NCBI GenBank assembly: GCA_049318625.1
Contig: JBMOGA010000034.1
Location: 1 to 39,644 of the forward strand
Direction: 5' to 3'
Source of the DNA: JBMOGA01 sp049318625
GTDB taxonomy: Bacteria; Pseudomonadota; Alphaproteobacteria; Rhizobiales; Hyphomicrobiaceae
Length of the DNA stretch: 39,644 nt
Each line of letters starts with the position of its first letter. Position 1 is the stretch's first letter. The notes beneath the pieces were generated by a model. It made no database searches. It saw only the letters and a program-made list of their open reading frames with translations, and was not told where the DNA came from. Shown one piece after another: positions 10,129-17,493 of the stretch. Made by a program: the position numbers and the translations under genes.

Positions 10129-11388
10129 ATGCGTCTGATCCGGGTTTTCGTCGGAACACTGGCCGGGATTGCCATCGCGGCAGCGGTCTCCGATCCCGCG
10201 CGTGCCAACGACGATGCCCACCGCATGGCCCAGAGATTTGCGGTCGAGGCTGAGAAATCGGGCACCGCCGCGGCGTCCGCGACCGCGGCGGACGAGGCCG
10301 GCAAGGCCGCTGCCGCCAAGCAGCGCGCCGCTGCCAAGCGCGGTGAGGCCGAAGCCAAAGCCGCCGAGGCCCGCCGCAAGGCGGAGGCCCGGCGGCTCGC
10401 CGAGCGCCGCGATGCCGACCAGCGGCGGACCGACGAGGCCGACATGCTGGCCCGCGCCCGCGCCGAGGCGGAGGAACGTCTGGCCGAAATGCAGCGGGCG
10501 GAGGACGAGGCCCGCGTGGCCGAGCGCGAGGCCGCCGAAGCCGAGCTGCGGGCGGTGGCCGCCGCCACAGCCGAGCGGCTGGCCCGCGAGGAGGATGAGC
10601 GCCGGCGCGCCGCGCTGGAAGCCGAGGAGCAGCAGAGGCGACAGCAAGCCGAAGCCGTGGAAGCCGAGCGATTGGCCGAGAGCGCCCGTCGAGAGGCTGA
10701 GCAGGCCGCCCGCGCTCGCGAGATCGCCCTGGCCGAGCAGCGCGCCGAGGAGGAAAAGACGCGGGACGAGGAGGCGCGACGGCTCGCCGAGAAGCTGGAA
10801 CGCGTCCGCGCGGATCGCGAGGCGGCCGCCATGCCCGCTCCTGAAGCCCGGGCGTCGGCCCCGTTGCCGCCAGCGGCACTGTCCGCGGCACTGCCTGCGG
10901 GACGCGTTGCCGTGCTTCTCGCCATGACGCCGGGTGACCGTGGCATCCGGCGCGCCGAGAAGACCGGCGATCCGGTGCTCTGCCTCGCCAACCGCTGCTA
11001 TATCGGCGCCGGCGCCGACCAGGATGCGCGCGCCGTGTCGCGCTGGGGTGCGCTCGGAACGTTCAACACGCTCGGCAAGCGGGCCGGTGCCTGCAGCCAC
11101 GCGCTGACCTGCGTGTTCCGCAATGTCGACCTCGGCGGTGCGGAAGCGGCGGTCCAGCCGGTCGACCTCAGGATCCTGCGCCACGATCGCCGCGAGGAGC
11201 GCGTGGTGCGGGCCGATCCGACCTGTGGCGCGACCGAGGGACGTCTGACGTGCCGCCAGCCGGTCATCGCCCCCGACTACCGGCTGTGGATCGTGCCGGA
11301 GCCGGTCGCGGCCATTGCCGGCCCTGCCGCCCTGCAGGCCGCGGTGCGCGAGTGGCTGCCCGATGCCGTCGCCGCCGGCGGTCGATGA
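10129..11388 (+). CDS. Exported coiled-coil protein with six-cysteine C-terminal domain
   Basis: I do not recognise a named family. From ATG 10129 it has 419 residues: a signal peptide (MRLIRVFVGTLAGIAIAAAV, probable cleavage after PARA), then about 230 residues of Ala/Glu/Arg-rich charged helix (residues about 25-255) that reads as one long coiled coil, then a globular domain of about 140 residues. That domain has three cysteine pairs, CLANRC, CSHALTC and C-X8-C in TCGATEGRLTC, which suits disulfides in the periplasm. In-frame starts at 10078 and 10114 are alternatives, but 10129 places the signal peptide at the N-terminus. The stop is immediately next to the stop of the convergent hydrolase gene. 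Confidence 0.75.
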   Translation: MRLIRVFVGTLAGIAIAAAVSDPARANDDAHRMAQRFAVEAEKSGTAAASATAADEAGKAAAAKQRAAAKRGEAEAKAAEARRKAEARRLAERRDADQRRTDEADMLARARAEAEERLAEMQRAEDEARVAEREAAEAELRAVAAATAERLAREEDERRRAALEAEEQQRRQQAEAVEAERLAESARREAEQAARAREIALAEQRAEEEKTRDEEARRLAEKLERVRADREAAAMPAPEARASAPLPPAALSAALPAGRVAVLLAMTPGDRGIRRAEKTGDPVLCLANRCYIGAGADQDARAVSRWGALGTFNTLGKRAGACSHALTCVFRNVDLGGAEAAVQPVDLRILRHDRREERVVRADPTCGATEGRLTCRQPVIAPDYRLWIVPEPVAAIAGPAALQAAVREWLPDAVAAGGR

Positions 11389-12183
11389 TCAGCTGCTTTG
11401 GATCTGGTGGACCAGTGGCCCGATCACCCCGAACAGCAGGTCGAGGTCTTGCGGCCGCGACAGCCGGTGCTCGCCGTCCGGCACCGCCGTCACGTGCACG
11501 CTGTCGCCGGCCAGGAAGCTCGCGAGATCCAGCGTGTGCTCCCACGGCACGTCGGGATCGAGCAGGCCATGGATGATGTGGACCGGCCGGCCGGGGTTCC
11601 ACGTCGCGCGGCCGAGCAGGTGGTTGCGCCCTTCCTCGATGAGCTGGCGGGTGATCGGATAGGGATCGCCATAGTTCGACGGCCGCATCCAGACACCTGT
11701 GCGCGAGAGTTCGGCCTTGGCGCTGTCCGGCATCTCCTTCCACATCAGTTCTTCCGTCATGTCCCAGGCGGGCGCGATCAGCACCAGCGCGCCGACGCGC
11801 AGCGCGTCCTCGGGGTGGGCGTCCAACAGGTGCTTGAGCAGCAGCAGGGCGATGTAGCCCCCCATGCTCGACCCGATCACGATCTGCGGGCCGCGGGTCT
11901 CGGTGCGGAACACCTGGACGGCCTCATCGAGCCAGCGGCCGATCGTGCCGTCCTCGAAACGGCCGCCCGACTGGCCGTGCCCCGAATAGTCGAACCGCGT
12001 GCAGGCGAGGCCCTGTTCGCCGGCATAGGCCGCGATGGCGCTTGCCTTAGTCGAGACCATGTCGGACTTGAAGCCGGACAACCAGAACAGTCCGGGTGAC
12101 CGGCCGGCGTCGGCGAGCACGGCGATGCGGCGGCCGGCCGCGCCGGGACCGACGTCGATGAATTGCGGCTGCGCTGTCGTCAT
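11389..12183 (-). CDS. Alpha/beta hydrolase, ABHD10-like
   Basis: A 264-residue cytosolic serine hydrolase. The nucleophile elbow is G-S-S-M-G with Ser106. LDPDVPWE and the histidine of PDGEHRLSRP near the C-terminus complete a probable triad. The phrase FWLSGFKSDM near residues 33-42 is typical of the ABHD10 / acyl-thioesterase-like branch. Likely activity is ester or thioester hydrolysis; the substrate is unknown. The gene ends flush against the preceding convergent gene (TGA/TCA with no gap) and its start lies 36 bp from the divergent glycosyltransferase start, so both must share that short control region. Confidence 0.88.
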   Translation of the reverse strand: MTTAQPQFIDVGPGAAGRRIAVLADAGRSPGLFWLSGFKSDMVSTKASAIAAYAGEQGLACTRFDYSGHGQSGGRFEDGTIGRWLDEAVQVFRTETRGPQIVIGSSMGGYIALLLLKHLLDAHPEDALRVGALVLIAPAWDMTEELMWKEMPDSAKAELSRTGVWMRPSNYGDPYPITRQLIEEGRNHLLGRATWNPGRPVHIIHGLLDPDVPWEHTLDLASFLAGDSVHVTAVPDGEHRLSRPQDLDLLFGVIGPLVHQIQSS

Positions 12184-12219
12184 TCTATCAAACCCGCGAC
12201 CGTGAGAGGACAAGGCGAC

Positions 12220-13425
12220 ATGCCGGAGAGCGGGCCGACCATACTGCAGATCGTGCCGCAGCTCGATGCCGGGGGGGCGGAATTGTCGGCGATCGAGATC
12301 GCCGAGGCCTTGGCCGTGGCCGGTGCCCGCGCCGAGGTCTTCACCGAAGGCGGCCGCATGGCCGCCCGTGTCACCGAGGTCGGCGGCATCCTGATGCCGT
12401 TCCCAGCGGCCACCAAGAACCCGATCCGGATCTTCGCCAACGCGCGCCGCCTGGCCGCCCACGTCCGCGCCACCGGCGTGGCGGCGCTGCACGCCCGCAG
12501 CCGTGCCCCGGCCTGGAGCGCCTATCTGGCGGCCCGCTGGACCGGCCGGCCGTTCATCACCACCTACCACGGCGCCTACAACGAGCGCTCGGCAGTCAAG
12601 CGCTGGTACAATGGCGTGATGGCTCGCGGCGACATCGTGATCGCCAACTCCGCGTTCACCCGCGATCTCATCGTCGCGCGCTACGGCACCGATCCCGCCC
12701 GCATCCGCGTCATCTACCGCGGCGTCGACCCAGTCGTGTTCGATCCGGCCGCGATCACCCCGCAACGCGTCGCCGACCTGAGAGCCGGCTGGGGCGTCGC
12801 GCCGGGCCGCCCGGTGGTCCTGCTGGCGGCCCGCCTGACCGCCTGGAAGGGCCAGACGGTGTTGATCGATGCGGCGGCCGAGCTCGCCCGGTCCGGCCGG
12901 CTCGGCGACGCGGTCGTCGTGCTGGCCGGCGACGCCCAGGGCCGCGACGGCTACGTCGCCGACCTCGACCGGCAGGTCCGCGCGCTCGGGCTCGAAGAGC
13001 ACGTGCGCCGTGTCGGACATGTCGGCGACATGCCCGCCGCCTTCGCCGCGGCGGCGGTCACCGTGGTCGCCTCGACCGAGCCGGAGGCCTTCGGGCGCTC
13101 CGCCGCCGAGGCTCAGGCCATGGGATGCCCGGTGATCGCGACGGCCATCGGGGCGCCGCCGGAGACGGTCGCGGCTGCCCCGGGCGATCAGGCGACCGGA
13201 TGGCTCATTCCCCCGTCGGCCGCCGAACCGATGGCCGCGGCGCTCGCCGAGGCGCTGGCGATGACGCCGCAGCGCCGCGCCACCATGAGCCGGGCCGCCC
13301 GCGCGCGGGTCGTCGAACGGTTCTCGCTGGACGCCATGAAGCGGGCCACGCTGGCGGTCTACGACGAGGTGCTGGCGACCCGGTTGCTCGCAGCATATAC
13401 ACAGCGTCGGGGTCCGCCCGCCTGA
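12220..13425 (+). CDS. Glycosyltransferase family 4 protein
   Basis: A 401-residue GT-B fold retaining glycosyltransferase of family GT4. The N-terminal domain has the acceptor-side glycine motif (LDAGGAELSA) and the C-terminal domain has the nucleotide-sugar motif EPEAFGRSAAEAQAMG near residue 287, with the E-x7-E arrangement of the family. It probably transfers a sugar to a lipid-linked or polysaccharide acceptor at the cytoplasmic face of the inner membrane; donor and acceptor are not readable. ATG 12220 has AAGG four bases and AGAGGA nine bases upstream and is preferred over the earlier in-frame start at 12163. It is not inside a larger polysaccharide cluster. Confidence 0.9.
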   Translation: MPESGPTILQIVPQLDAGGAELSAIEIAEALAVAGARAEVFTEGGRMAARVTEVGGILMPFPAATKNPIRIFANARRLAAHVRATGVAALHARSRAPAWSAYLAARWTGRPFITTYHGAYNERSAVKRWYNGVMARGDIVIANSAFTRDLIVARYGTDPARIRVIYRGVDPVVFDPAAITPQRVADLRAGWGVAPGRPVVLLAARLTAWKGQTVLIDAAAELARSGRLGDAVVVLAGDAQGRDGYVADLDRQVRALGLEEHVRRVGHVGDMPAAFAAAAVTVVASTEPEAFGRSAAEAQAMGCPVIATAIGAPPETVAAAPGDQATGWLIPPSAAEPMAAALAEALAMTPQRRATMSRAARARVVERFSLDAMKRATLAVYDEVLATRLLAAYTQRRGPPA

Positions 13426-13440
13426 TCGTGAGCCCGGCGC

Positions 13441-13469
13441 TTGACTTACCGGCCGTTCTTGCCGATTTT
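13441..13469 (+). promoter_or_regulatory. Possible infC promoter
   Basis: TTGACT at 13441-13446, a 17-bp spacer and GATTTT at 13464-13469. The -35 is good and the -10 is poor (three of six). It lies just after the glycosyltransferase stop and about 90 bp ahead of infC, in a stretch richer in A and T than its surroundings. Confidence 0.35.
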
Positions 13470-13547
13470 CCCAGCTGGTTTGCGCAATTTGTTCGCTGTC
13501 AAGATGCGAAGTGCGCGCCGGCCTGAACCGACAGTCGCAGCCACCAC

Positions 13548-13562
13548 AGGAGGCCCAACATC
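13548..13562 (+). promoter_or_regulatory. Strong ribosome-binding site deciding the AUC start of infC
   Basis: AGGAGG (13548-13553), six bases, then ATC (13560-13562). It is one of the best Shine-Dalgarno matches in the window and the spacing is optimal, which fixes ATC as the initiation codon. A strong site paired with a poor codon is the expected layout for IF-3 autoregulation. Confidence 0.85.
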
Positions 13563-14099
13563 CGCCGTCCCATTGCGCGCGCACCCGAGCGTGAACCGAC
13601 AGGTCCCCGGATCAATGATCAGATCCGGTCCCGTGAAGTCCGCCTGATCGACGAAACCGGCCAGAACGTCGGCGTCGTCAGCCGCTTCGACGCCCTCGAG
13701 CGGGCCACCGCGGCCGGCCTCGACTTGGTCGAGATTTCGCCCGATGCCGAACCACCCGTCTGCAAGATCCTGGATTTCGGAAAGTTCAAATACCAGGAGC
13801 AGAAGAAGGCGGCCGAGGCGCGCAAGAAGCAGAAGATCGTCGAGATCAAAGAGATCAAGATGCGTCCGAACATCGACGATCACGACTACGACGTGAAGAT
13901 GCGGGCGATCAAACGGTTCTTCGAGGAAGGCGACAAGGTCAAGGTGACCCTGCGCTTCCGGGGTCGCGAGATGGCGCACACCGAACTCGGCATGGACCTC
14001 CTGCGCCGCGTGAAGGCGGACCTCACCGAGATTTCCAAGGTCGAGGCCGAGCCCAAGTTCGAGGGCCGCCAGATGATCATGGTGCTGGCGCCGAAGTGA
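13560..14099 (+). CDS. infC: Translation initiation factor IF-3 (AUC start)
   Basis: IF-3 binds the 30S subunit, prevents premature 50S joining and checks start codons. The whole 179-residue protein is present: N-domain (INDQIRSREVRLID), linker (AEARKKQKIVEIKEIKMRP) and C-domain ending GRQMIMVLAPK. No ATG, GTG or TTG lies in frame between the TGA at 13524 and a TTG at 13725, which would delete most of the N-domain. The only sensible start is ATC at 13560, with a perfect AGGAGG six bases upstream. Non-canonical AUN starts in infC underlie autoregulation in E. coli (AUU), since IF-3 rejects such codons. The gene is separated from rpmI by a DUF4846 gene and a possible toxin-antitoxin remnant. 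Confidence 0.93.
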   Translation: MRRPIARAPEREPTGPRINDQIRSREVRLIDETGQNVGVVSRFDALERATAAGLDLVEISPDAEPPVCKILDFGKFKYQEQKKAAEARKKQKIVEIKEIKMRPNIDDHDYDVKMRAIKRFFEEGDKVKVTLRFRGREMAHTELGMDLLRRVKADLTEISKVEAEPKFEGRQMIMVLAPK

Positions 14100-14126
14100 C
14101 GGGCCGTCCGGGGCCGAGCGGGAGGT

Positions 14127-14142
14127 CGAGCCGTCCGGCTCG
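14127..14142. terminator. Small hairpin between convergent infC and DUF4846 gene
   Basis: CGAGCC (14127-14132), loop GTCC, GGCTCG (14137-14142), in the 45-bp gap between the two stop codons. The stem is only six base pairs and no T-tract follows, so a terminator role is weakly supported. Confidence 0.3.
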
Positions 14143-14144
14143 CC

Positions 14145-14990
14145 TCATCGCCAGCGTTTGAGGCTGTCCGGCGGGAAAAGATACTCGGGCGTGATCAGCG
14201 CGCCCGCCGGCACCCGGTACCACGGTGTGCCGTCGTTCGAGCCGGGGTAGTGCAGGACGTGGATCTCCTGCGCCGGCATGAAGCTCTGAACCAGCAGGAA
14301 CCGCGTCTCGCCCGTGGCCGGGTGGCGCGCCACGTCGGCCACCAGCACGGCATGGCCCGGGAATGCGCCCTTTATGAACACGTCGCCGATCGCGACGTCC
14401 TTGGCCGGCACACTCACCATCTCGCGCGCCAGAGAATACGTGCCGGCTTGCGTGAACACCGCCGTCATGTAGCGCTTGAACGACGCATAGGAGGCATCGG
14501 GGGCGGCCCGGTGCGACCACTGCTTGCCGGTTTCGGTCGGCCGTTCGCCGGCGGCCCATCGCGAGAACGGCACCCGGCCGCCGCCGGTGTAGTCGAAGGC
14601 GATCTCGCGGGCACGCCCTTCGGCCAGCAGCCACTCGGCCCTCAGCCGCATGATCGCGTCGGCGCATTGCTGCAGGTCCCGCGTGCCGACGTCGATGTCG
14701 ATCACAGCAGCATGTGCAACCTGATTGGACTTGAGCGCGCCGGAGAAGAGGTGAACCGGGCTGCCCGCGGGCTTCATCGGCAGACCGCGCAGCCAGGCGC
14801 CGAAACTGCCCGCCGGAGCCGGGACGCGCTCGAAACCCGGCGGCACGGCGATGCGTTGGGCCAGTGTGTCGGCCGGCGCCACCCGCGCGATCCACGGATA
14901 GCGCGCATCGGCGGACGCCGGCGCGCTGGCCGGTAGGTACAGCAGCAGGGCGAGAAGGGGGGCCACAAGCAGGCAGCGCACAAGCATCAT
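14145..14990 (-). CDS. DUF4846 family exported protein
   Basis: A 281-residue protein with a signal peptide (MMLVRCLLVAPLLALLLYLP, probable cleavage near ASADA) and a mature domain matching DUF4846: PPGFERV, then SFGAWLRGLPM, DLQQCADAIMRLRAEWL, and a C-terminal KGAFPGHAVLVADVA segment. The family is exported and has no established function that I know of. The frame runs back to 15092, but ATG 14990 puts the signal peptide at the N-terminus. It is convergent with infC and divergent from the small gene at 15129. Confidence 0.8.
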   Translation of the reverse strand: MMLVRCLLVAPLLALLLYLPASAPASADARYPWIARVAPADTLAQRIAVPPGFERVPAPAGSFGAWLRGLPMKPAGSPVHLFSGALKSNQVAHAAVIDIDVGTRDLQQCADAIMRLRAEWLLAEGRAREIAFDYTGGGRVPFSRWAAGERPTETGKQWSHRAAPDASYASFKRYMTAVFTQAGTYSLAREMVSVPAKDVAIGDVFIKGAFPGHAVLVADVARHPATGETRFLLVQSFMPAQEIHVLHYPGSNDGTPWYRVPAGALITPEYLFPPDSLKRWR

Positions 14991-15128
14991 CGGTCCGGCC
15001 GGGGCAACGTGGGGAAGACGGCGCGAACTCTGCCGGGGCAACCGGGCGGAAACGCGGCGCACGGTTGGAACGTTTGAGTTCTCACACGCCAAAAGGCACG
15101 ATGGGTCTGATTATGCTCGGCTTTTCAC

Positions 15129-15371
15129 ATGGCAAGGACGCAATCTCAGATTGTCGAACTGTTCCAGACGCTGCCGCAAGCCCAGCAGCGGGCGTTGGCA
15201 GAGCAGTTCTACCCGCCGACCATCCGTGGGGCGTTCTACGAGAGCATGACGCCTGAGCAGCGGGCCCAGCTCGACCAGTCCGTTGCCGAGGCCGATCGCG
15301 GTGAAGGAACTGAAGCCCCTTTCGTCATGTCACGGCTCGCCGGAAAGTTCGGCTTTCCTCGCGCGGCATGA
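15129..15371 (+). CDS. Small protein, possible antitoxin of a degraded TA pair
   Basis: An 80-residue protein (starts MARTQSQIVELFQTLPQAQQ). Its C-terminal half, QLDQSVAEADRGEG, resembles the linker of antitoxins paired with ParE/RelE-type toxins, and its stop overlaps the next start as ATGA, the usual antitoxin-toxin coupling. No Shine-Dalgarno sequence precedes the ATG. A TATGCT element at 15112-15117 would start transcription only about five bases upstream, so leaderless expression is possible. The family assignment is tentative; it could be a lone hypothetical protein. Confidence 0.5.
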   Translation: MARTQSQIVELFQTLPQAQQRALAEQFYPPTIRGAFYESMTPEQRAQLDQSVAEADRGEGTEAPFVMSRLAGKFGFPRAA

Positions 15372-15469
15372 AGCTCATCTTGACACCGACGGCCGAGACG
15401 CAACTCGACCACCCGTTCGGGAAGGTGTCGCCCGCCACGGGGTCAGAAACGACCACGGACCCGCCCCCA
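15368..15469 (+). pseudogene. Possible truncated ParE/RelE-type toxin remnant
   Basis: The frame opening at the ATG that overlaps the previous stop begins MKLILTPTAETQLD, like the first strand and helix of ParE/RelE-type toxins. After about 14 residues it becomes Pro/Thr/Gly-rich sequence unlike a toxin, and the frame then runs through the rpmI leader. Neither other frame on this strand resumes a ParE-like sequence. I read this as a toxin gene cut off by deletion or by joining to the rpmI promoter region. Similarity over 14 residues is weak evidence. Confidence 0.3.
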
Positions 15470-15499
15470 TTGCGTTTTGCCCCGGGTTGGCAGTATAAG
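15470..15499 (+). promoter_or_regulatory. Promoter of the rpmI-rplT operon
   Basis: TTGCGT (15470-15475), an 18-bp spacer and TATAAG (15494-15499). The -10 matches five of six consensus bases. Transcription would start near 15505, immediately before a strong stem-loop, giving a leader of about 140 nt to rpmI. Confidence 0.5.
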
Positions 15500-15509
15500 C
15501 GGCGCTCTG

Positions 15510-15543
15510 AGCCGCCCGGCGGGGCATGCCGTGGCGGCTTTTT
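15510..15543 (+). terminator. Intrinsic terminator in the rpmI leader, possible attenuator
   Basis: AGCCGCC (15510-15516) pairs with GGCGGCT (15533-15539), with an inner CGGC/GCCG helix and a run of five T (15539-15543). This is the best intrinsic terminator in the window. It either ends transcription from upstream or, because the predicted start is only a few bases before it, acts as an attenuator of the ribosomal protein operon. Confidence 0.7.
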
Positions 15544-15644
15544 CAATTGCAACCAAGAACGGCCGTACCGCCCGAATGGGCAAGCGCTGCCGCTTCGCGA
15601 GGAGCGGCTCGGCACAAAACGGCCCGGCAGACAGGAGTATCGAA

Positions 15645-15845
15645 ATGCCCAAGCAGAAGACCAAGAGTGGTGCCAAGAAGCGATTCAAGATCACCGGCAC
15701 CGGCAAAGTGAAGGCGCAGGCTCAGGGCAAGCGCCACGGCATGATCAAGCGGACGGCCAAGTTCGTACGCGATGCGCGCGGCACCATGGTGCTGAACGAC
15801 AGCGACGCCAAGATCGTCAAGAAATACATGCCCTACGCCCGCTGA
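15645..15845 (+). CDS. rpmI: 50S ribosomal protein L35
   Basis: A 66-residue, very basic protein of the large subunit. It starts MPKQKTKSGAKKRFKITGTG and ends KKYMPYAR, as L35 does in alphaproteobacteria. AGGAG lies seven bases before the ATG. It is followed by rplT after 61 bp, the usual L35-L20 pair, then by pheS. Expression is probably controlled by the promoter and stem-loop at 15470-15543. Confidence 0.97.
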   Translation: MPKQKTKSGAKKRFKITGTGKVKAQAQGKRHGMIKRTAKFVRDARGTMVLNDSDAKIVKKYMPYAR

Positions 15846-15906
15846 CCTGGCCGCCAGAGCCACGTCGGACCTGCGATCAACCCTTCATTCGTTCGGAGCT
15901 TAACCC

Positions 15907-16302
15907 ATGGCACGCGTCAAGCGCGGCGTCACCGCCCACGCCAAGCACAAGAAGACCCTGAAGGCCGCCAAAGGTTTCTATGGCCGCCGCAAGAATACCA
16001 TTCGCATCGCCAAGCAGGCGGTCGAGAAGTCGATGCAGTACGCGACCCGCGACCGCAAGCGTCGCAAGCGTACGTTCCGCTCGCTGTGGATCCAGCGGAT
16101 CAACGCGGCGGTGCGCGAGCACGGCATGACCTACGGTCGCTTCATCGAGGGGCTGACCAAGGCCGGCATCGAGATCGACCGCAAGGTGCTGGCCGACCTC
16201 GCCGTCAAGGACGAGGCGGGCTTCAAGGCGCTCGTCGAGGCGGCCTCGAAGCACTGCTCGCAGCCGCAGGTGGCCGCAACGGCCGCTGGCGCCGCGGCCT
16301 GA
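15907..16302 (+). CDS. rplT: 50S ribosomal protein L20
   Basis: L20 binds 23S rRNA early in 50S assembly. The 131-residue protein has the conserved N-terminal extension (MARVKRGVTAHAKHKKTLK) and the globular core (FRSLWIQRINAAVREHGMTY). It is about a dozen residues longer than the common 118-120 because of an Ala/Val-rich C-terminal tail. GGAG lies seven bases before the ATG. In several bacteria L20 represses its own operon by binding the leader; no L20-site mimic was identified here. Confidence 0.97.
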   Translation: MARVKRGVTAHAKHKKTLKAAKGFYGRRKNTIRIAKQAVEKSMQYATRDRKRRKRTFRSLWIQRINAAVREHGMTYGRFIEGLTKAGIEIDRKVLADLAVKDEAGFKALVEAASKHCSQPQVAATAAGAAA

Positions 16303-16382
16303 AACATCGCGCGTGGCGGGAGCGCCCGACGCCCCGCCCGCACGACTGACCGCGATTGAGCATCCCATTCTCGAGGCGCACC

Positions 16383-17453
16383 ATGGCCGCCGACGACATG
16401 AAGACGCTCGAGGACAATCTCCTCGCTGAGATTTCCGGCGCGACCGACGTGGCCGGCCTCGAGCAGGTTCGCGTCGCCGCCCTCGGCAAGAAGGGCCGCG
16501 TCGCCGAACTGATGCAGACGCTGGGCAAGCTGCCGCCGGACGAGCGCAAGAGCTTCGGCGCGCGGGTCAACGCGCTCAAGGACCGGGTCGCCGCCGCCCT
16601 GGAGACGCGCAAGTCGGCGTTGGCCGATGCCGAACTCACCACCCGTCTCGCCAACGAGCGTGCCGACGTGACGCTGCCGGTGCGCAGCGGGCCGCTCGCC
16701 GAAGGCCGCATCCACCCGGTCAGCCAGGTCTACGACGAGGTCATCGAGATCTTCGCCGATATGGGCTTCGCGGTGGCCGAGGGACCGGACATCGAGACCG
16801 ACGATCTCAACTTTACCAAGCTCAACATCCCGGCCGAGCACCCCGCCCGTCAGGAGCACGACACCTTCTATTTCAGCCCCAAGGCCGACGGCGCGCGGCT
16901 GCTGCTGCGCACCCATACCAGCCCGGTCCAGATCCGCACGATGGTGGCGCAGAAGCCGCCGATCCGGATCATCGCCCCCGGCCGCGTCTACCGCTGCGAC
17001 AGCGACCAGACGCACACGCCGATGTTCCATCAGATCGAGGGCCTCGTCATCGACGAGAGCACCCATCTCGGCCACCTGAAGTGGACCCTCGAGGAGTTCT
17101 GCAAGGCGTTCTTCGAGGTCGACGAAGTGAAGATGCGCTTCCGCGCCTCGCACTTCCCCTTCACGGAGCCGTCGATGGAGGTCGACATCGACGCGGCCGC
17201 GATCGGCAAGCCGGGCCGCTGGCTCGAAATCCTCGGTTCCGGCATGGTCCACCCGAACGTCATCCGCAATTGCGGCCTCGATCCCGAGCGCTACCAGGGT
17301 TTTGCATTCGGTATGGGGCTCGATCGCATCGCCATGTTGAAGTATGGCATTCCGGATCTGCGCGAGATGTTTGCGGCCGATCTGCGCTGGCTTAAGCACT
17401 ACGGCTTCGTGCCGCTCGATGTGCCGACGCTGGCGGGTGGCCTGTCCGGTTGA
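16383..17453 (+). CDS. pheS: Phenylalanine-tRNA ligase alpha subunit
   Basis: The catalytic subunit of the alpha2-beta2 class II synthetase that charges tRNA-Phe. The 356-residue protein has the N-terminal coiled-coil arm (residues about 1-90), class II motif 2 around FHQIEGLVIDE and motif 3 GMGLDRIAMLKYGI near the C-terminus. An in-frame TTG at 16356 exists, but ATG 16383 has GAGG seven bases upstream and gives the usual length. It follows rplT; a membrane protein gene lies between it and pheT. Confidence 0.97.
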   Translation: MAADDMKTLEDNLLAEISGATDVAGLEQVRVAALGKKGRVAELMQTLGKLPPDERKSFGARVNALKDRVAAALETRKSALADAELTTRLANERADVTLPVRSGPLAEGRIHPVSQVYDEVIEIFADMGFAVAEGPDIETDDLNFTKLNIPAEHPARQEHDTFYFSPKADGARLLLRTHTSPVQIRTMVAQKPPIRIIAPGRVYRCDSDQTHTPMFHQIEGLVIDESTHLGHLKWTLEEFCKAFFEVDEVKMRFRASHFPFTEPSMEVDIDAAAIGKPGRWLEILGSGMVHPNVIRNCGLDPERYQGFAFGMGLDRIAMLKYGIPDLREMFAADLRWLKHYGFVPLDVPTLAGGLSG

Positions 17454-17493
17454 TCCGGGCCGCCCGGCCGATCGCACGCTGACGGGGGTCGCG

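Noticed and set aside
15368..15961. Single 197-codon protein spanning the toxin start, the rpmI leader and rpmI
   Set aside because: The frame is open through rpmI by chance; rpmI in another frame is certain, and a promoter and terminator lie inside this stretch.
15901..16302. rplT C-terminal tail as a frameshift or fusion
   Set aside because: The extra Ala/Val residues are short, in frame and common in alphaproteobacterial ribosomal proteins.
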